From positions 78,886-142,885 of the forward strand of contig NZ_PPSM01000072.1 of NCBI RefSeq assembly GCF_002916655.1: DNA of 64,000 bases, written 5' to 3'. Source of the DNA: Novosphingobium sp. HII-3 (GTDB taxonomy: Bacteria; Pseudomonadota; Alphaproteobacteria; Sphingomonadales; Sphingomonadaceae). The position numbers were made by a program, and so were the translations under genes. The stretch's first letter is position 1; the number at the start of each line of letters is the position of its first letter. The notes beneath the pieces are model-generated. The model saw only the letters and a list, made by a program, of their open reading frames with translations. It was not told where the DNA came from and made no database searches. Positions 52,625 through 61,072 of this stretch are shown here, in pieces.

Positions 52625-53416
52625 TCAGATTCCCGTCAGGAGTGCGCGTGTGGCAAGCTCCACATCAGGCTGGCGCATGAGGCTTTCTCCCACCAGGAAG
52701 GTGCGCGCGCCGCACCGCGAGAGGCGTTGCAAGTCCGCATGACTGTTGATGCCGCTTTCACTGACAAGCAAAGTACCGTCCGGGGCAAGAGGAGCCAGGC
52801 GTTCCGTCGTGCCAAGATCTGTGACGAACCGCTTGAGGTCGCGATTGTTGACGCCGATGAGCCGTGACTTCAGGCGGCTCGCACGTTCCATCTCGGCTTC
52901 GTCATGAACTTCCACCAGGCAGTCCATGCCACGCTCCAGGGCGGCAGCTTCGATTTCAGCCATGAGAACATCGTCGAGTGCGGCGACGATGATCAGGATA
53001 GCGTCGGCCCCCATAGCGCGCGCTTCGGCGACCTGCCAGGTGTCCACCATGAAGTCCTTGCGGATGACCGGCAGCCTGCATGCGGCGCGCGCGTCCATCA
53101 GATAATCTCCATGACCTTGGAAATAGGGTGCGTCCGTCAGGACAGACAAGCACGCGGCGCCGCCTCTTTCGTAAGCTACAGCGTGCTCCGCCGGGAGAAA
53201 ATCCTGCCGAATCAGCCCCTTAGAGGGCGAAGCTTTCTTGATTTCCGCGATGAGCGCGAAGCCATTATCCGCCCTGGACCGCAATGCAGCCTCGAACCCG
53301 CGGGGTGCACTTTCCTGTTTCGCCCTGTCATCGAGGTCGGCGATCGTCGCGAAACCTTTGCGAGCGGCAACTTCCTCACGCTTGGTGTCGCAGATCTCGG
53401 TCAATTTGTCGGCCAT
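52625..53416 (-). CDS. trpC: Indole-3-glycerol phosphate synthase
   Basis: 263 aa from ATG 53416; the longer frame overlaps trpD and is rejected. TIM-barrel motifs: FALIAEIKKASPSKGLIR (catalytic Lys), LPVIRKDFMVD (Lys), LIGVNNRDLKRF (Asn) and LLVSESGI (Ser). Monofunctional, without the TrpF domain fused in E. coli. It closes CdRP to indole-3-glycerol phosphate. Confidence 0.96.
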   Translation of the reverse strand: MADKLTEICDTKREEVAARKGFATIADLDDRAKQESAPRGFEAALRSRADNGFALIAEIKKASPSKGLIRQDFLPAEHAVAYERGGAACLSVLTDAPYFQGHGDYLMDARAACRLPVIRKDFMVDTWQVAEARAMGADAILIIVAALDDVLMAEIEAAALERGMDCLVEVHDEAEMERASRLKSRLIGVNNRDLKRFVTDLGTTERLAPLAPDGTLLVSESGINSHADLQRLSRCGARTFLVGESLMRQPDVELATRALLTGI

Positions 53417-53426
53417 GTAGTTCCCG

Positions 53427-54425
53427 TCACGAACGTGTTGCTGCGATCCAGCAGTCGAGCAGGGCTTTTGCGAGCCCCTTGTCGATCGTCTCGGCGGCTT
53501 CTTCCACGCCGTCGCTCCAGCTTTCCACCTCGCCTGCGACCAGCAAGGCGCCAGCTGAATTGAAGAGCACCGCATCCCGGTAGGGACCATGCTCACCAAG
53601 AAGAAGCCGGCGCAGCGCTTCGGCGTTGTAGGCCGGATCGCCTCCGCGAATGGCTCCGATCGGAGAGGTCGCGAGGCTCGCGTCGCCGGGGTTCACACGG
53701 CGCATCGAAAGCTCGCTGCCGCGAATGTCGGCAACCTCGTTGCCACCAGCGATGCTCAACTCGTCGAGCCCCTCATCGCCCGAAACGACCATCGAGTGAT
53801 CCGTTCCAAGACGCAGGAGGGCATCGGCGTAGATGGGCACGTACCCGGGACGGGCAATGCCGACGAGTTGGCGTGAAACCCCCGCCGGATTCGCCAGTGG
53901 CCCCATCAGGTTGAAGATCGTGCGCCGGCCGAGCGACTTGCGCAGCGGCATAAGCCGTCCCAGCGCGGGGTGATGCCGCGCCGCGAACAGAAAGCCGATT
54001 CCGATCTCGGAAAGGGTGGACTCCGCCGTTTCAACAGCGCGATCGAGGTTGAGCCCAAGCGCCTCCAGAGTGTCGGCCGCGCCCGCCTTCGAACTGGCGG
54101 CACGGTTGCCATGCTTGGCCACGGGCACGCCCGCAGCCGCCACCACGAGGGAGACGGCGGTGGAGACATTGAGTGTGTGGTGGCCGTCGCCTCCCGTGCC
54201 GCAGACATCGATGGCGGTCGCGGGAGCCGTGATCGGCACCATCCGCTCTCGCATCGCACGGGCCGCACCCGCGATCTCGGCTGCAGTCTCGCCGCGCTCC
54301 GACATGGCGATCAGGAAGGTGCCGATCTCGGGTTCGGGCACCTTGCCGTCGAGGATTGCGCAGAAGGCCGTGTGTGCGTCTTCCTCAGCGATGGGGTGAA
54401 GCGGATCGGGCAGGTCAACCACCAT
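53427..54425 (-). CDS. trpD: Anthranilate phosphoribosyltransferase
   Basis: 332 aa. The ATG directly follows the trpG TGA (TGAATG). PRPP/anthranilate motifs: DVCGTGGDGHHTLNVST, VAKHGNRAASSKAGAADTLE and NLMGPLANPAGVSRQLVGIA. Separate from TrpG, unlike the fused E. coli protein. It joins anthranilate to PRPP. Confidence 0.96.
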   Translation of the reverse strand: MVVDLPDPLHPIAEEDAHTAFCAILDGKVPEPEIGTFLIAMSERGETAAEIAGAARAMRERMVPITAPATAIDVCGTGGDGHHTLNVSTAVSLVVAAAGVPVAKHGNRAASSKAGAADTLEALGLNLDRAVETAESTLSEIGIGFLFAARHHPALGRLMPLRKSLGRRTIFNLMGPLANPAGVSRQLVGIARPGYVPIYADALLRLGTDHSMVVSGDEGLDELSIAGGNEVADIRGSELSMRRVNPGDASLATSPIGAIRGGDPAYNAEALRRLLLGEHGPYRDAVLFNSAGALLVAGEVESWSDGVEEAAETIDKGLAKALLDCWIAATRS

Positions 54426-55031
54426 TCACACCTCCACGGATGAGAGGCGTTCGGGCAGCCTGGCTTCGATGCCACAGTCGCCGAGGAAGTTCGCCAGCAT
54501 GGCGTGGCCATGCTCGGTGGCGATGCTTTCTGGATGGAACTGCACACCATGGATGGGCAGGCTTGCATGGCGAAAGCCCATTACATGCCCGTCGTCGGAG
54601 CGGGCGTTGACGTGGAGGCAATCCGGGATGTCTTCAACGATCAGCGAGTGGTACCGCGTAGCCGTGAACGGAGAGGGGAGGCCTGTGAAAACGCCGGTGC
54701 CATCATGTGTGACGGGTGAGGTCTTGCCGTGCATCAGCCCGCCGCGAACAACCTTGCCGCCGAAGAACTGGCCGATCGACTGGTGACCGAGGCACACGCC
54801 GAGCAGCGGCACTCCCGCCTCAGCCGCAGCGCCGACCAGCTCGAGGCTGATTCCAGCTTCGTTAGGCGTACAGGGGCCCGGCGACAGCAGAAAGCCCGCA
54901 GCCCCGCTGGAAATCGCATCTGCGGCAGACAGCGCGTCATTGCGCACGACCTGGACTTCGACGCCGAGTTCCATGACGTAATGGACGAGGTTCCAGGTGA
55001 AGCTGTCGTAATTGTCAATGACGAGGATCAT
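54426..55031 (-). CDS. trpG: Anthranilate synthase glutamine amidotransferase component
   Basis: 201 aa from ATG 55031, which overlaps the stop of the phosphodiester glycosidase gene (ATGA). Class I amidotransferase triad: Cys80 in LLGVCLGHQSIG and the His/Glu pair in GVQFHPESIATEHG. FLLSPGPCTPNEAG is the TrpG oxyanion segment. It delivers ammonia to TrpE. TrpG may also serve as PabA in this genus (inference). Confidence 0.96.
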   Translation of the reverse strand: MILVIDNYDSFTWNLVHYVMELGVEVQVVRNDALSAADAISSGAAGFLLSPGPCTPNEAGISLELVGAAAEAGVPLLGVCLGHQSIGQFFGGKVVRGGLMHGKTSPVTHDGTGVFTGLPSPFTATRYHSLIVEDIPDCLHVNARSDDGHVMGFRHASLPIHGVQFHPESIATEHGHAMLANFLGDCGIEARLPERLSSVEV

Positions 55032-55807
55032 GTGTCCGCCTTCGTCCTTTTCTCGACGACGATCAAGGGGCCGAGAGGCGGTCCGCCGTCCACGCGGCCA
55101 TGCTCGGGGTCCCAAAGGGAGGAGACGCTACCGTCAAGAAACAGTGCGTTCCGGCATCTTAACGTGTCTCGAAAGTAGCGGGCAAGCTTGCCGAAGGACA
55201 CGGGTTCATCGGAGATGACGAAGTGCGCTCGTCCCTTATTATCTATGCCTACACCATTGCGCAATTTCAAGGACTTGCCGTCGGGGTCTATCTTCGGATG
55301 GAGGTTGCCGTCGATCACCAGCATGGGGCCCGACTGGGTGCCGAAGTCCGGCCGGTCGTGCACCGATTGCTCGAAGTCGGTGCTGGTGCGGATCTGCCAC
55401 TTGCCGTTGGTGTCTCCAAAAAAGACCCCATTCGGCAGCAGGTGAAAGTTTCCAAAGCCCTCGTTGGTATTGAGCGATTTTCCCTTCTCGCCGTCTTCCA
55501 CGTAGTAGCCGATGGGTCCGCCCTCGGCATCGAACATGCCGCCGTTCATCGCGAAAGCGACCGGCGCGCTCCGGTCTGGGCGATCGACGGCGAGTTGGGA
55601 GAGGCTGCGGTAGGGTTGACCGCCTTTCGGGCCCAGGATTGTCCTTATCCCGTGCCGCCCCGGCACTGCCACGCAGTGCGTGAAGCTCACGCCTTCGAAG
55701 CTCGTCCCCTGACAGGAAGGCGGGGGCGGTGCGGTGGGCTGGCGGGCTGGTTCGCTGGAACAGGACGCAAGCACGCACAGGGCCGATGCAGCGAGCGGCT
55801 TCAGCAT
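55028..55807 (-). CDS. Phosphodiester-glycosidase-family lipoprotein in the trp operon
   Basis: 259 aa from ATG 55807. The signal MLKPLAASALCVLASC has a lipobox (LASC, Cys16) and the mature part begins with a Pro-rich linker. The NAGPA-type domain (PF09992-like) shows VAFAMNGGMFDAEGGPIGYY, TQSGPMLVIDGNLHP and NALFLDGSVSSLWDP. These proteins hydrolyse phosphodiester-linked sugars in the envelope; the precise bacterial substrate is unclear. It lies 37 nt after trpE and overlaps trpG by 4 bp, so its translation couples to trpG. It has no obvious role in tryptophan synthesis. Confidence 0.83.
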   Translation of the reverse strand: MLKPLAASALCVLASCSSEPARQPTAPPPPSCQGTSFEGVSFTHCVAVPGRHGIRTILGPKGGQPYRSLSQLAVDRPDRSAPVAFAMNGGMFDAEGGPIGYYVEDGEKGKSLNTNEGFGNFHLLPNGVFFGDTNGKWQIRTSTDFEQSVHDRPDFGTQSGPMLVIDGNLHPKIDPDGKSLKLRNGVGIDNKGRAHFVISDEPVSFGKLARYFRDTLRCRNALFLDGSVSSLWDPEHGRVDGGPPLGPLIVVEKRTKADT

Positions 55808-55844
55808 CGCAGGGCAAATGCCTGACGAAGCACAGCTGCTGGGT

Positions 55845-57356
55845 TCATTGGCCGAACCCGGGTTCCCCGGCAACGCGAATGGCTTCCCGCGCGGCGGCGA
55901 AAAGGGCGCCGCTCTTGGCTTCGCACTCGCGCTGCTCATAGTCAGGATCGCTGTCCGCAACGATGCCGGCGCCCGCCTGAACATGGAGGACGCCGTCCTT
56001 GAGAACGCCGGTGCGCAGCACAATGCAGCTGTCGACAGAACCGTCAGGCGCGAAGTACCCGACGCCACCGGCATAGGCGCCCCTGGTTTCGGGCTCGAGC
56101 TCTGCGATTACCTCACAAGCCCGCACCTTGGGTGCACCCGAGACCGTCCCGGCTGGAAATCCCGCAAAGACGGCATCGAGAGCATCGTGTCGCGCCGTGT
56201 CGAGCCTGCCCACTACGTTCGACACGATGTGCATGACGTGGCTGTACCGCTCGACCGTGTAGCTGTCGGTGACTTCGACGGAGCCGGCCGCGGCGACACG
56301 GCCGACATCATTGCGACCCAGATCCAGAAGCATCAGATGCTCGGCGCGCTCCTTGGGATCGGCCAGGAGGCTGATTTCGTTACTCCGGTCCTCGGCGGGC
56401 GTCTTGCCGCGCGGGCGCGTGCCGGCGATGGGACGGATGGTTACCTCGCCTTCGCGGACACGGACGAGGATCTCCGGGCTCGAACCGATCAGCGCAAAGC
56501 CTGGGAGGTCGAGATAATAGAGGAAGGGCGACGGATTCACCCGCCGCAGGCTGCGATAAAGCGCCAGCGGCGGGAGCGGGAAGTCGCAGGTGAAGCGCTG
56601 GGCCAGCACCACCTGGAAGATATCGCCGGCTTCGATGTACTCCTTCGCGCGCAGAGCCATCGCCTTGTAGTCCGCCGGAGCCACAACCGCGGTCTGCACG
56701 GGTTCCGGCAGGTTCACGGCCGCCGGAGCGGCAGGCGCGGGTGCCGCGAGACGGCGCAGTGCGGTGTCGATGCTGTCCGATGCCTGGTCAAGTGCGCTGT
56801 CGGGATCCTGAACGCCGGGCCACACAGGCGCGACACAGAACAGTTCGTCCGAAAGCCTGTCGAAGATAAGTAGGAGAGACGGACGCACGAATAGCATGTC
56901 CGGCACCTCCAGCGTGCTCTGAGGCGCGCGCGGAAGCTTCTCGACCAGACCAATGGTCTCGTAGCCGAAATAGCCTACCAGGCACGCCATGGCCTTCGGA
57001 AGCTCGGCCGGAACGTCGCAGCGACACCGTTCGACAAGGGCGCGAAGCTCGGTGAGGCTACCGCCTTCCAGAGCCGAGAAGGCGTTGCGGTCCTGTTTCC
57101 ACCGTGTGTTGATTTCGCAGGTGGCGCCGTTCGCCCGAAAGACGAGGTCGGGATCGAGGCCGACCAGGCTGTAGCGGCCGCGGGTCTCTCCGCCCTCGAC
57201 CGACTCCAGCAGGAAATCGCCGCGGCCGTCCTCGATCAGCTTGAGAGCAGCGCCGACAGGCGTTTCCGTGTCGGCAACCAGTCGGCGCCAGACCAGAGCA
57301 GGACGGCCTTGCTCAAGCTGCGTCTGAGCCGCCCGGCGGTCGTAATGGCGCTGCAT
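55845..57356 (-). CDS. trpE: Anthranilate synthase component I
   Basis: 503 aa from ATG 57356, with AAGGA 7 nt upstream. Feedback (Trp-binding) motif LLES at about residue 50 and GRYSLVGLDPD; the chorismate-binding domain includes FQVVLAQRFTCDF, the IRPIAGTRPRGKTPAEDRSN segment, LMLLDLGRNDVGRV and GTVSGAPKVRACEVIAELEP. It makes anthranilate from chorismate with ammonia from TrpG. No Trp-rich leader peptide or attenuator is visible in the 19-bp gap behind ppiD, so attenuation here is unlikely. Confidence 0.96.
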   Translation of the reverse strand: MQRHYDRRAAQTQLEQGRPALVWRRLVADTETPVGAALKLIEDGRGDFLLESVEGGETRGRYSLVGLDPDLVFRANGATCEINTRWKQDRNAFSALEGGSLTELRALVERCRCDVPAELPKAMACLVGYFGYETIGLVEKLPRAPQSTLEVPDMLFVRPSLLLIFDRLSDELFCVAPVWPGVQDPDSALDQASDSIDTALRRLAAPAPAAPAAVNLPEPVQTAVVAPADYKAMALRAKEYIEAGDIFQVVLAQRFTCDFPLPPLALYRSLRRVNPSPFLYYLDLPGFALIGSSPEILVRVREGEVTIRPIAGTRPRGKTPAEDRSNEISLLADPKERAEHLMLLDLGRNDVGRVAAAGSVEVTDSYTVERYSHVMHIVSNVVGRLDTARHDALDAVFAGFPAGTVSGAPKVRACEVIAELEPETRGAYAGGVGYFAPDGSVDSCIVLRTGVLKDGVLHVQAGAGIVADSDPDYEQRECEAKSGALFAAAREAIRVAGEPGFGQ

Positions 57357-57375
57357 CGCTATTCCTTCGATCCGA

Positions 57376-59322
57376 TCAGTTGGTGGCGGTGCCGGCAAGC
57401 TGGTCGCGGACGGCGCGAATGGCGGCGTCGTGACGCTTGACGCCCACGTCCTTGCGGACCGCGCCAGCAAGGGCGGAGGCGTAGGCCTGGCCAAGCTGCT
57501 GCCCCAGTTCGGTTTGCGCGCTGCGGATCATGGCGTCCGATTCCACCTTGGCCGGCACGATGTCCTTGAGCATGACCACGAACCAGCCTCTTCCGCCCGC
57601 AGCCGACTGCACCTTGATGGTGCCCTTGGCCATGTGGAACATCAGCGAAACCGGGGGAGGAACCTGTTGGCCGGCCCGAAGCGCCGCCGCCAGCGTGGGC
57701 CGCGACATCGAGACCTGCTCGACCGGAGGAAGGTTCTTGCCCGTTGCAGCGATGGCCTGGTCAATCGACTGTCCCTTGCGCAGAGCAGCCTGGATCTTCA
57801 CCGCAGCCACCTTCGCCGCCCTGGAGCCGGCGTCAACCTTCCAGGCAAAGGTGACGTCGTCCTTGATCTGTGCGAGCGGGGCGGGGGCAGAGGCCTGAAC
57901 GTCGGTCACGTCATAAAGGACGAACGACTTGCCCTTCTCAACCTCGGCGACCTGAGGCTGCTCCTGCTCCATGCTGAACGCGGTGGCGAGGATCGGGCGC
58001 AATTCTGCCGGGAGAGCCTCACCCGGCTTCATGTATACCCGCCCATCAGCGGTGACGGGCTGCGTGCGGGCCACCCCAGCGCCGAGGGACTGCGCAACTT
58101 CCGTGAGGTTCGCGCCGTTGGAGAACTGCTCATCCACACGGCCGATGGCATCGCTGAACGCCTTGCGCGCCTTCTCCGCGGCCAGCTGCTCGCGAATCTC
58201 GGACTTCGCGTCCGCCAGCGTTCTTGCAGGGGTCTTCTGCTCCTCGTCCACGCGGATGACGTGCCAGCCAAGGACACTCTTCTGCGGCGTCGCCAGCTTC
58301 CCGACAGGAGCCGCAAAGACGGCTTGGGCCACGGCCTGCGAGAACTGGCTCGCCAGCTCCTCGCGGCTGAACGATTCCAGTTTGGCCGCCGAGAGCCCCT
58401 TCTGCTGCGCTGCGGCTTCGAGCGACTTGCCCTTCTGCACTTCGGCCACGATTGCCTGTGCCGCCGCTTCGGTGGGAACGATCAGCTGCGTGATGCGGCG
58501 ATTGTCCTTGGCGGCGTAGTTCGCCGTGTTCGCTTCAAACCGCGCGGCGACCTCCGCGTCCGTCGGCGCCGCGGCCGCCGGGATTGCTTCGGCCTTGACC
58601 AGTGCGTAGCGGATCGTCCGGCGCTCGGGACGGACGAACTGCGCCGCATGCTCCTTGTAGTAAGCTGCAAGTTCCGCATCGGTGGGCGCTTTGTCGGGGG
58701 CGAACAACGGGGAGGGCAGTGCGATGACGCTGCCGCTGCGGGTTTCGCCGAGCAGCGCCGCGTAGCGCTTGGCCACAAACTGGGGCATCACCGTTCCGAA
58801 CTGGGCGGGAACCACAAGTTCCTGCGCGATCAGGTTCTTGCGGATGTCGCTGCGCAGGGACGCTTCGGAAATGCGCTGCTGCGCGAGCGCCTGACGGAAG
58901 ACGGTCTGATCGAATTTGCCGTCGACGCCCTGAAAGCCGGGTATCTGAGTGAGCTCGCTGTCGACGAGGCGATCGCTCACGGTAATGCCATGCTCGTCTC
59001 CGAAAGCAGCGAAGGCCGCTCCGTCGATCAGGCTGTCGAGCACCTGCTCAAGGCCGCCTTCAGCGATGAGTTGCTTCATCGTCGCGGTCGGGCTTTGTTG
59101 CTTGACACGTTCCAGTGCGCGCTTCGCACTTTGATCGAGTTCGTCGGCTGTGACCTTCTCGTCGCCGGCCGTCGCCACGGAGGCTCCGGTCCCGCCACCC
59201 GCCGGGCCTCCAAGCCCGATCATGTCGCCGCTGGCAAACGCGATGGCGATGAGGGCAAGGACTGCCAGGCCCACGAAGGCACCGACTTTGGACTTGAGAA
59301 ACGTTCGGAAGAAATTGAGCAT
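57376..59322 (-). CDS. ppiD: PpiD-like periplasmic peptidyl-prolyl isomerase (SurA-N/rotamase)
   Basis: 648 aa from ATG 59322; the TTG at 59334 is the alternative. A single N-terminal membrane anchor (VGAFVGLAVLALIAIAFASG) precedes a SurA_N domain and the parvulin rotamase domain (VGKLATPQKSVLGWHVIRVD). PpiD tethers this foldase at the Sec exit and helps new envelope proteins. Head gene of the trp/moco string: 19 bp separate it from trpE. Divergent from tpiA across 322 bp. Confidence 0.9.
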   Translation of the reverse strand: MLNFFRTFLKSKVGAFVGLAVLALIAIAFASGDMIGLGGPAGGGTGASVATAGDEKVTADELDQSAKRALERVKQQSPTATMKQLIAEGGLEQVLDSLIDGAAFAAFGDEHGITVSDRLVDSELTQIPGFQGVDGKFDQTVFRQALAQQRISEASLRSDIRKNLIAQELVVPAQFGTVMPQFVAKRYAALLGETRSGSVIALPSPLFAPDKAPTDAELAAYYKEHAAQFVRPERRTIRYALVKAEAIPAAAAPTDAEVAARFEANTANYAAKDNRRITQLIVPTEAAAQAIVAEVQKGKSLEAAAQQKGLSAAKLESFSREELASQFSQAVAQAVFAAPVGKLATPQKSVLGWHVIRVDEEQKTPARTLADAKSEIREQLAAEKARKAFSDAIGRVDEQFSNGANLTEVAQSLGAGVARTQPVTADGRVYMKPGEALPAELRPILATAFSMEQEQPQVAEVEKGKSFVLYDVTDVQASAPAPLAQIKDDVTFAWKVDAGSRAAKVAAVKIQAALRKGQSIDQAIAATGKNLPPVEQVSMSRPTLAAALRAGQQVPPPVSLMFHMAKGTIKVQSAAGGRGWFVVMLKDIVPAKVESDAMIRSAQTELGQQLGQAYASALAGAVRKDVGVKRHDAAIRAVRDQLAGTATN

Positions 59323-59644
59323 GGACCGTGCCAATCAGCGATTATCTGCGCGAAACCTTGGGGTATCGCCTGTAAACGGTCGCAGGCTTTAGGGTGCCTT
59401 CGCCTATCCTGCAATGGCGGTCGCGCACGGGCCGGGCAAAAGCGCGGTACGTTGCGTTTGCGCGACAGCGGTGGGTAATACGATCGGTGACGCCGCGACG
59501 AGTTTTGACAAGGTCGTGCACACTGGCCTAGCTGCCCGCCAAAGCGACGACTGATTCCCCGTTTTGAAACAGCAACGGGAATCGCCGGGGGCACTCTGTC
59601 GAGAAAGCTCTCAAGGTTCGCCGAGATCGGATCAAGGGATTGAA
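59323..59644. promoter_or_regulatory. 322-bp divergent region between ppiD and tpiA
   Basis: No convincing ORF; the upstream open frame of tpiA is not protein-like. TTGACA at 59505-59510 with TAGCTG 18 nt later is a possible plus-strand promoter for tpiA. TTGCGT near 59452 with TAATAC 18 nt later is a second candidate. Neither is strong. No stable terminator or riboswitch recognised. Confidence 0.35.
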
Positions 59645-60400
59645 ATGGCCGGATTGCCTTACATCGTCGGAAACTGGAAAATGAACGGTACGCGCGCCAT
59701 GCTCAACGAAGCCCGCGCAATTGACCGTGCCGCCGCGCGCTTCCCCAAGGTGCAGGTAGGGCTGGCGCCGCCCGCGACACTGCTCTTCCGTATGCGTGAT
59801 GCGGTTGAACTGATTGGTGTGGGCGGGCAAGACTGCCATGCCAGCGAGAACGGCGCCTACACGGGCAACGTGTCTGCCCTGATGCTGAAGGATGCGGGAG
59901 CGGACTTCACTATCGTCGGGCACTCCGAGCGCCGGGATTACCACCGGGAAAGCGACGCGGACGTCAAGGCGAAGGCGGAAGCTGCCTTGTCCGCCGGCCT
60001 TTCGGTCATTCTCTGCATCGGTGAGAGCGAAGCGCAGCGCGACGCCGGACACGCCGAGGCCGTCGTCACGGCGCAGCTTGAAGGCTCATGCCCGCGCATG
60101 GACGGCGCACCGGACAAGCTTTCGATCGCCTATGAGCCGATCTGGGCGATCGGCACCGGACGCGTGCCGTCGGTGGAGGACGTGGCGGCGATGCACAAGG
60201 CGATTCGCACCCGCCTCGTCGCCATCTACGGTGAGAGCTGCGTGGACGTGCGTATCCTGTACGGTGGATCGGTGAAGGCCGAGAACGCGGCTGAACTGCT
60301 TGCAGTTCCGGATGTGGACGGTGCACTCGTGGGGGGCGCCAGCCTCACGGCGGAAAGCTTCCTGTCTATCGTGGGTGCGGCCGCCTCGCTTACGGAATGA
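59645..60400 (+). CDS. tpiA: Triosephosphate isomerase
   Basis: 251 aa from ATG 59645 (AAGGGATTG upstream). TIM-barrel active site complete: NWKMNG with Lys12, FTIVGHSERR with electrophilic His93, and IAYEPIWAIGTG with catalytic Glu164; the phosphate-binding GGSVKAENAAELL and GALVGGASL follow. It interconverts DHAP and GAP. About 127 bp precede secG. Confidence 0.97.
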   Translation: MAGLPYIVGNWKMNGTRAMLNEARAIDRAAARFPKVQVGLAPPATLLFRMRDAVELIGVGGQDCHASENGAYTGNVSALMLKDAGADFTIVGHSERRDYHRESDADVKAKAEAALSAGLSVILCIGESEAQRDAGHAEAVVTAQLEGSCPRMDGAPDKLSIAYEPIWAIGTGRVPSVEDVAAMHKAIRTRLVAIYGESCVDVRILYGGSVKAENAAELLAVPDVDGALVGGASLTAESFLSIVGAAASLTE

Positions 60401-60527
60401 CAAGACGGATACGCATTGACGAGAGTCGGTGTGGTAATAAAGTTGCCGGGTTGCGCACTCGCCCTCGAGAGCCTATCTGCGCCGCGAACCATACGGGGTA
60501 TGTCCTCGTAAGAAGGCTGAGACGAAG

Positions 60528-60929
60528 ATGTTCCTTTTTCTGACCGTGGTCCAGGCGCTGGTCGCTGCCATGCTGGTTGGCGTGATCCTGGTGCAGAAGT
60601 CCGAAGGCGGCGGCCTCGGTGTCGGCGGCAGTCCCTCGGGGCTTATGTCGGCACGTGGTGCCGCCAACTTCCTGACCCGCGCCACGGCGATCCTGGCTTC
60701 CGTCTTCGTCATCCTGAGCATCGCTCTTGCGGCTCTCGCGGTTAATGAGACCTCGGGCCGCGATATCGACACCTCGCTGGAACGCAATGCCGCGCCGTCG
60801 GCGCCGGCTCAGCCGGCGGACCCGCTCGGTGGGGCCGCCAATCCGGCGGCGCCTGCGCCACAGGTGCAGGGCGCTCCGGTTGGCGAATCCGTTCCGGCCG
60901 ACCCTCTTTCGGGTGCTGCCAAGCAGTAA
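60528..60929 (+). CDS. secG: Preprotein translocase subunit SecG
   Basis: 133 aa. Two transmembrane helices (about 1-21 and 47-67) around the hallmark loop KSEGGGLGVGGSPSGLMSARG. The C-terminal ~60 residues are an Ala/Pro-rich tail absent from short SecGs. Accessory SecYEG subunit. Followed by its own terminator. tpiA-secG-pyrG order is frequent in alphaproteobacteria. Confidence 0.95.
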   Translation: MFLFLTVVQALVAAMLVGVILVQKSEGGGLGVGGSPSGLMSARGAANFLTRATAILASVFVILSIALAALAVNETSGRDIDTSLERNAAPSAPAQPADPLGGAANPAAPAPQVQGAPVGESVPADPLSGAAKQ

Positions 60930-60967
60930 CCCCGGCAAGCGTCCTCGCGACGCTTCACCGTAACCGG

Positions 60968-60996
60968 AATGCCGTCTGGCGCTGTCAGACGGCATT
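60968..60996 (+). terminator. Intrinsic terminator of secG
   Basis: AATGCCGTCTG and CAGACGGCATT form a perfect 11-bp stem over a 7-nt loop, 38 nt after the secG stop. A short pyrimidine-rich stretch (TCCATGTGTTTG) follows. Confidence 0.75.
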
Positions 60997-61072
60997 TCCA
61001 TGTGTTTGACCTGTGGAATGAGGCTCTGGGCGCTTGCCTTTGGGCCCCCATGCAATTTAAGGCCCGACTCCC

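Noticed and set aside
57357..57375. Tryptophan attenuator or leader peptide before trpE
   Set aside because: Only 19 bp separate ppiD from trpE, and no Trp-codon run or terminator is present.
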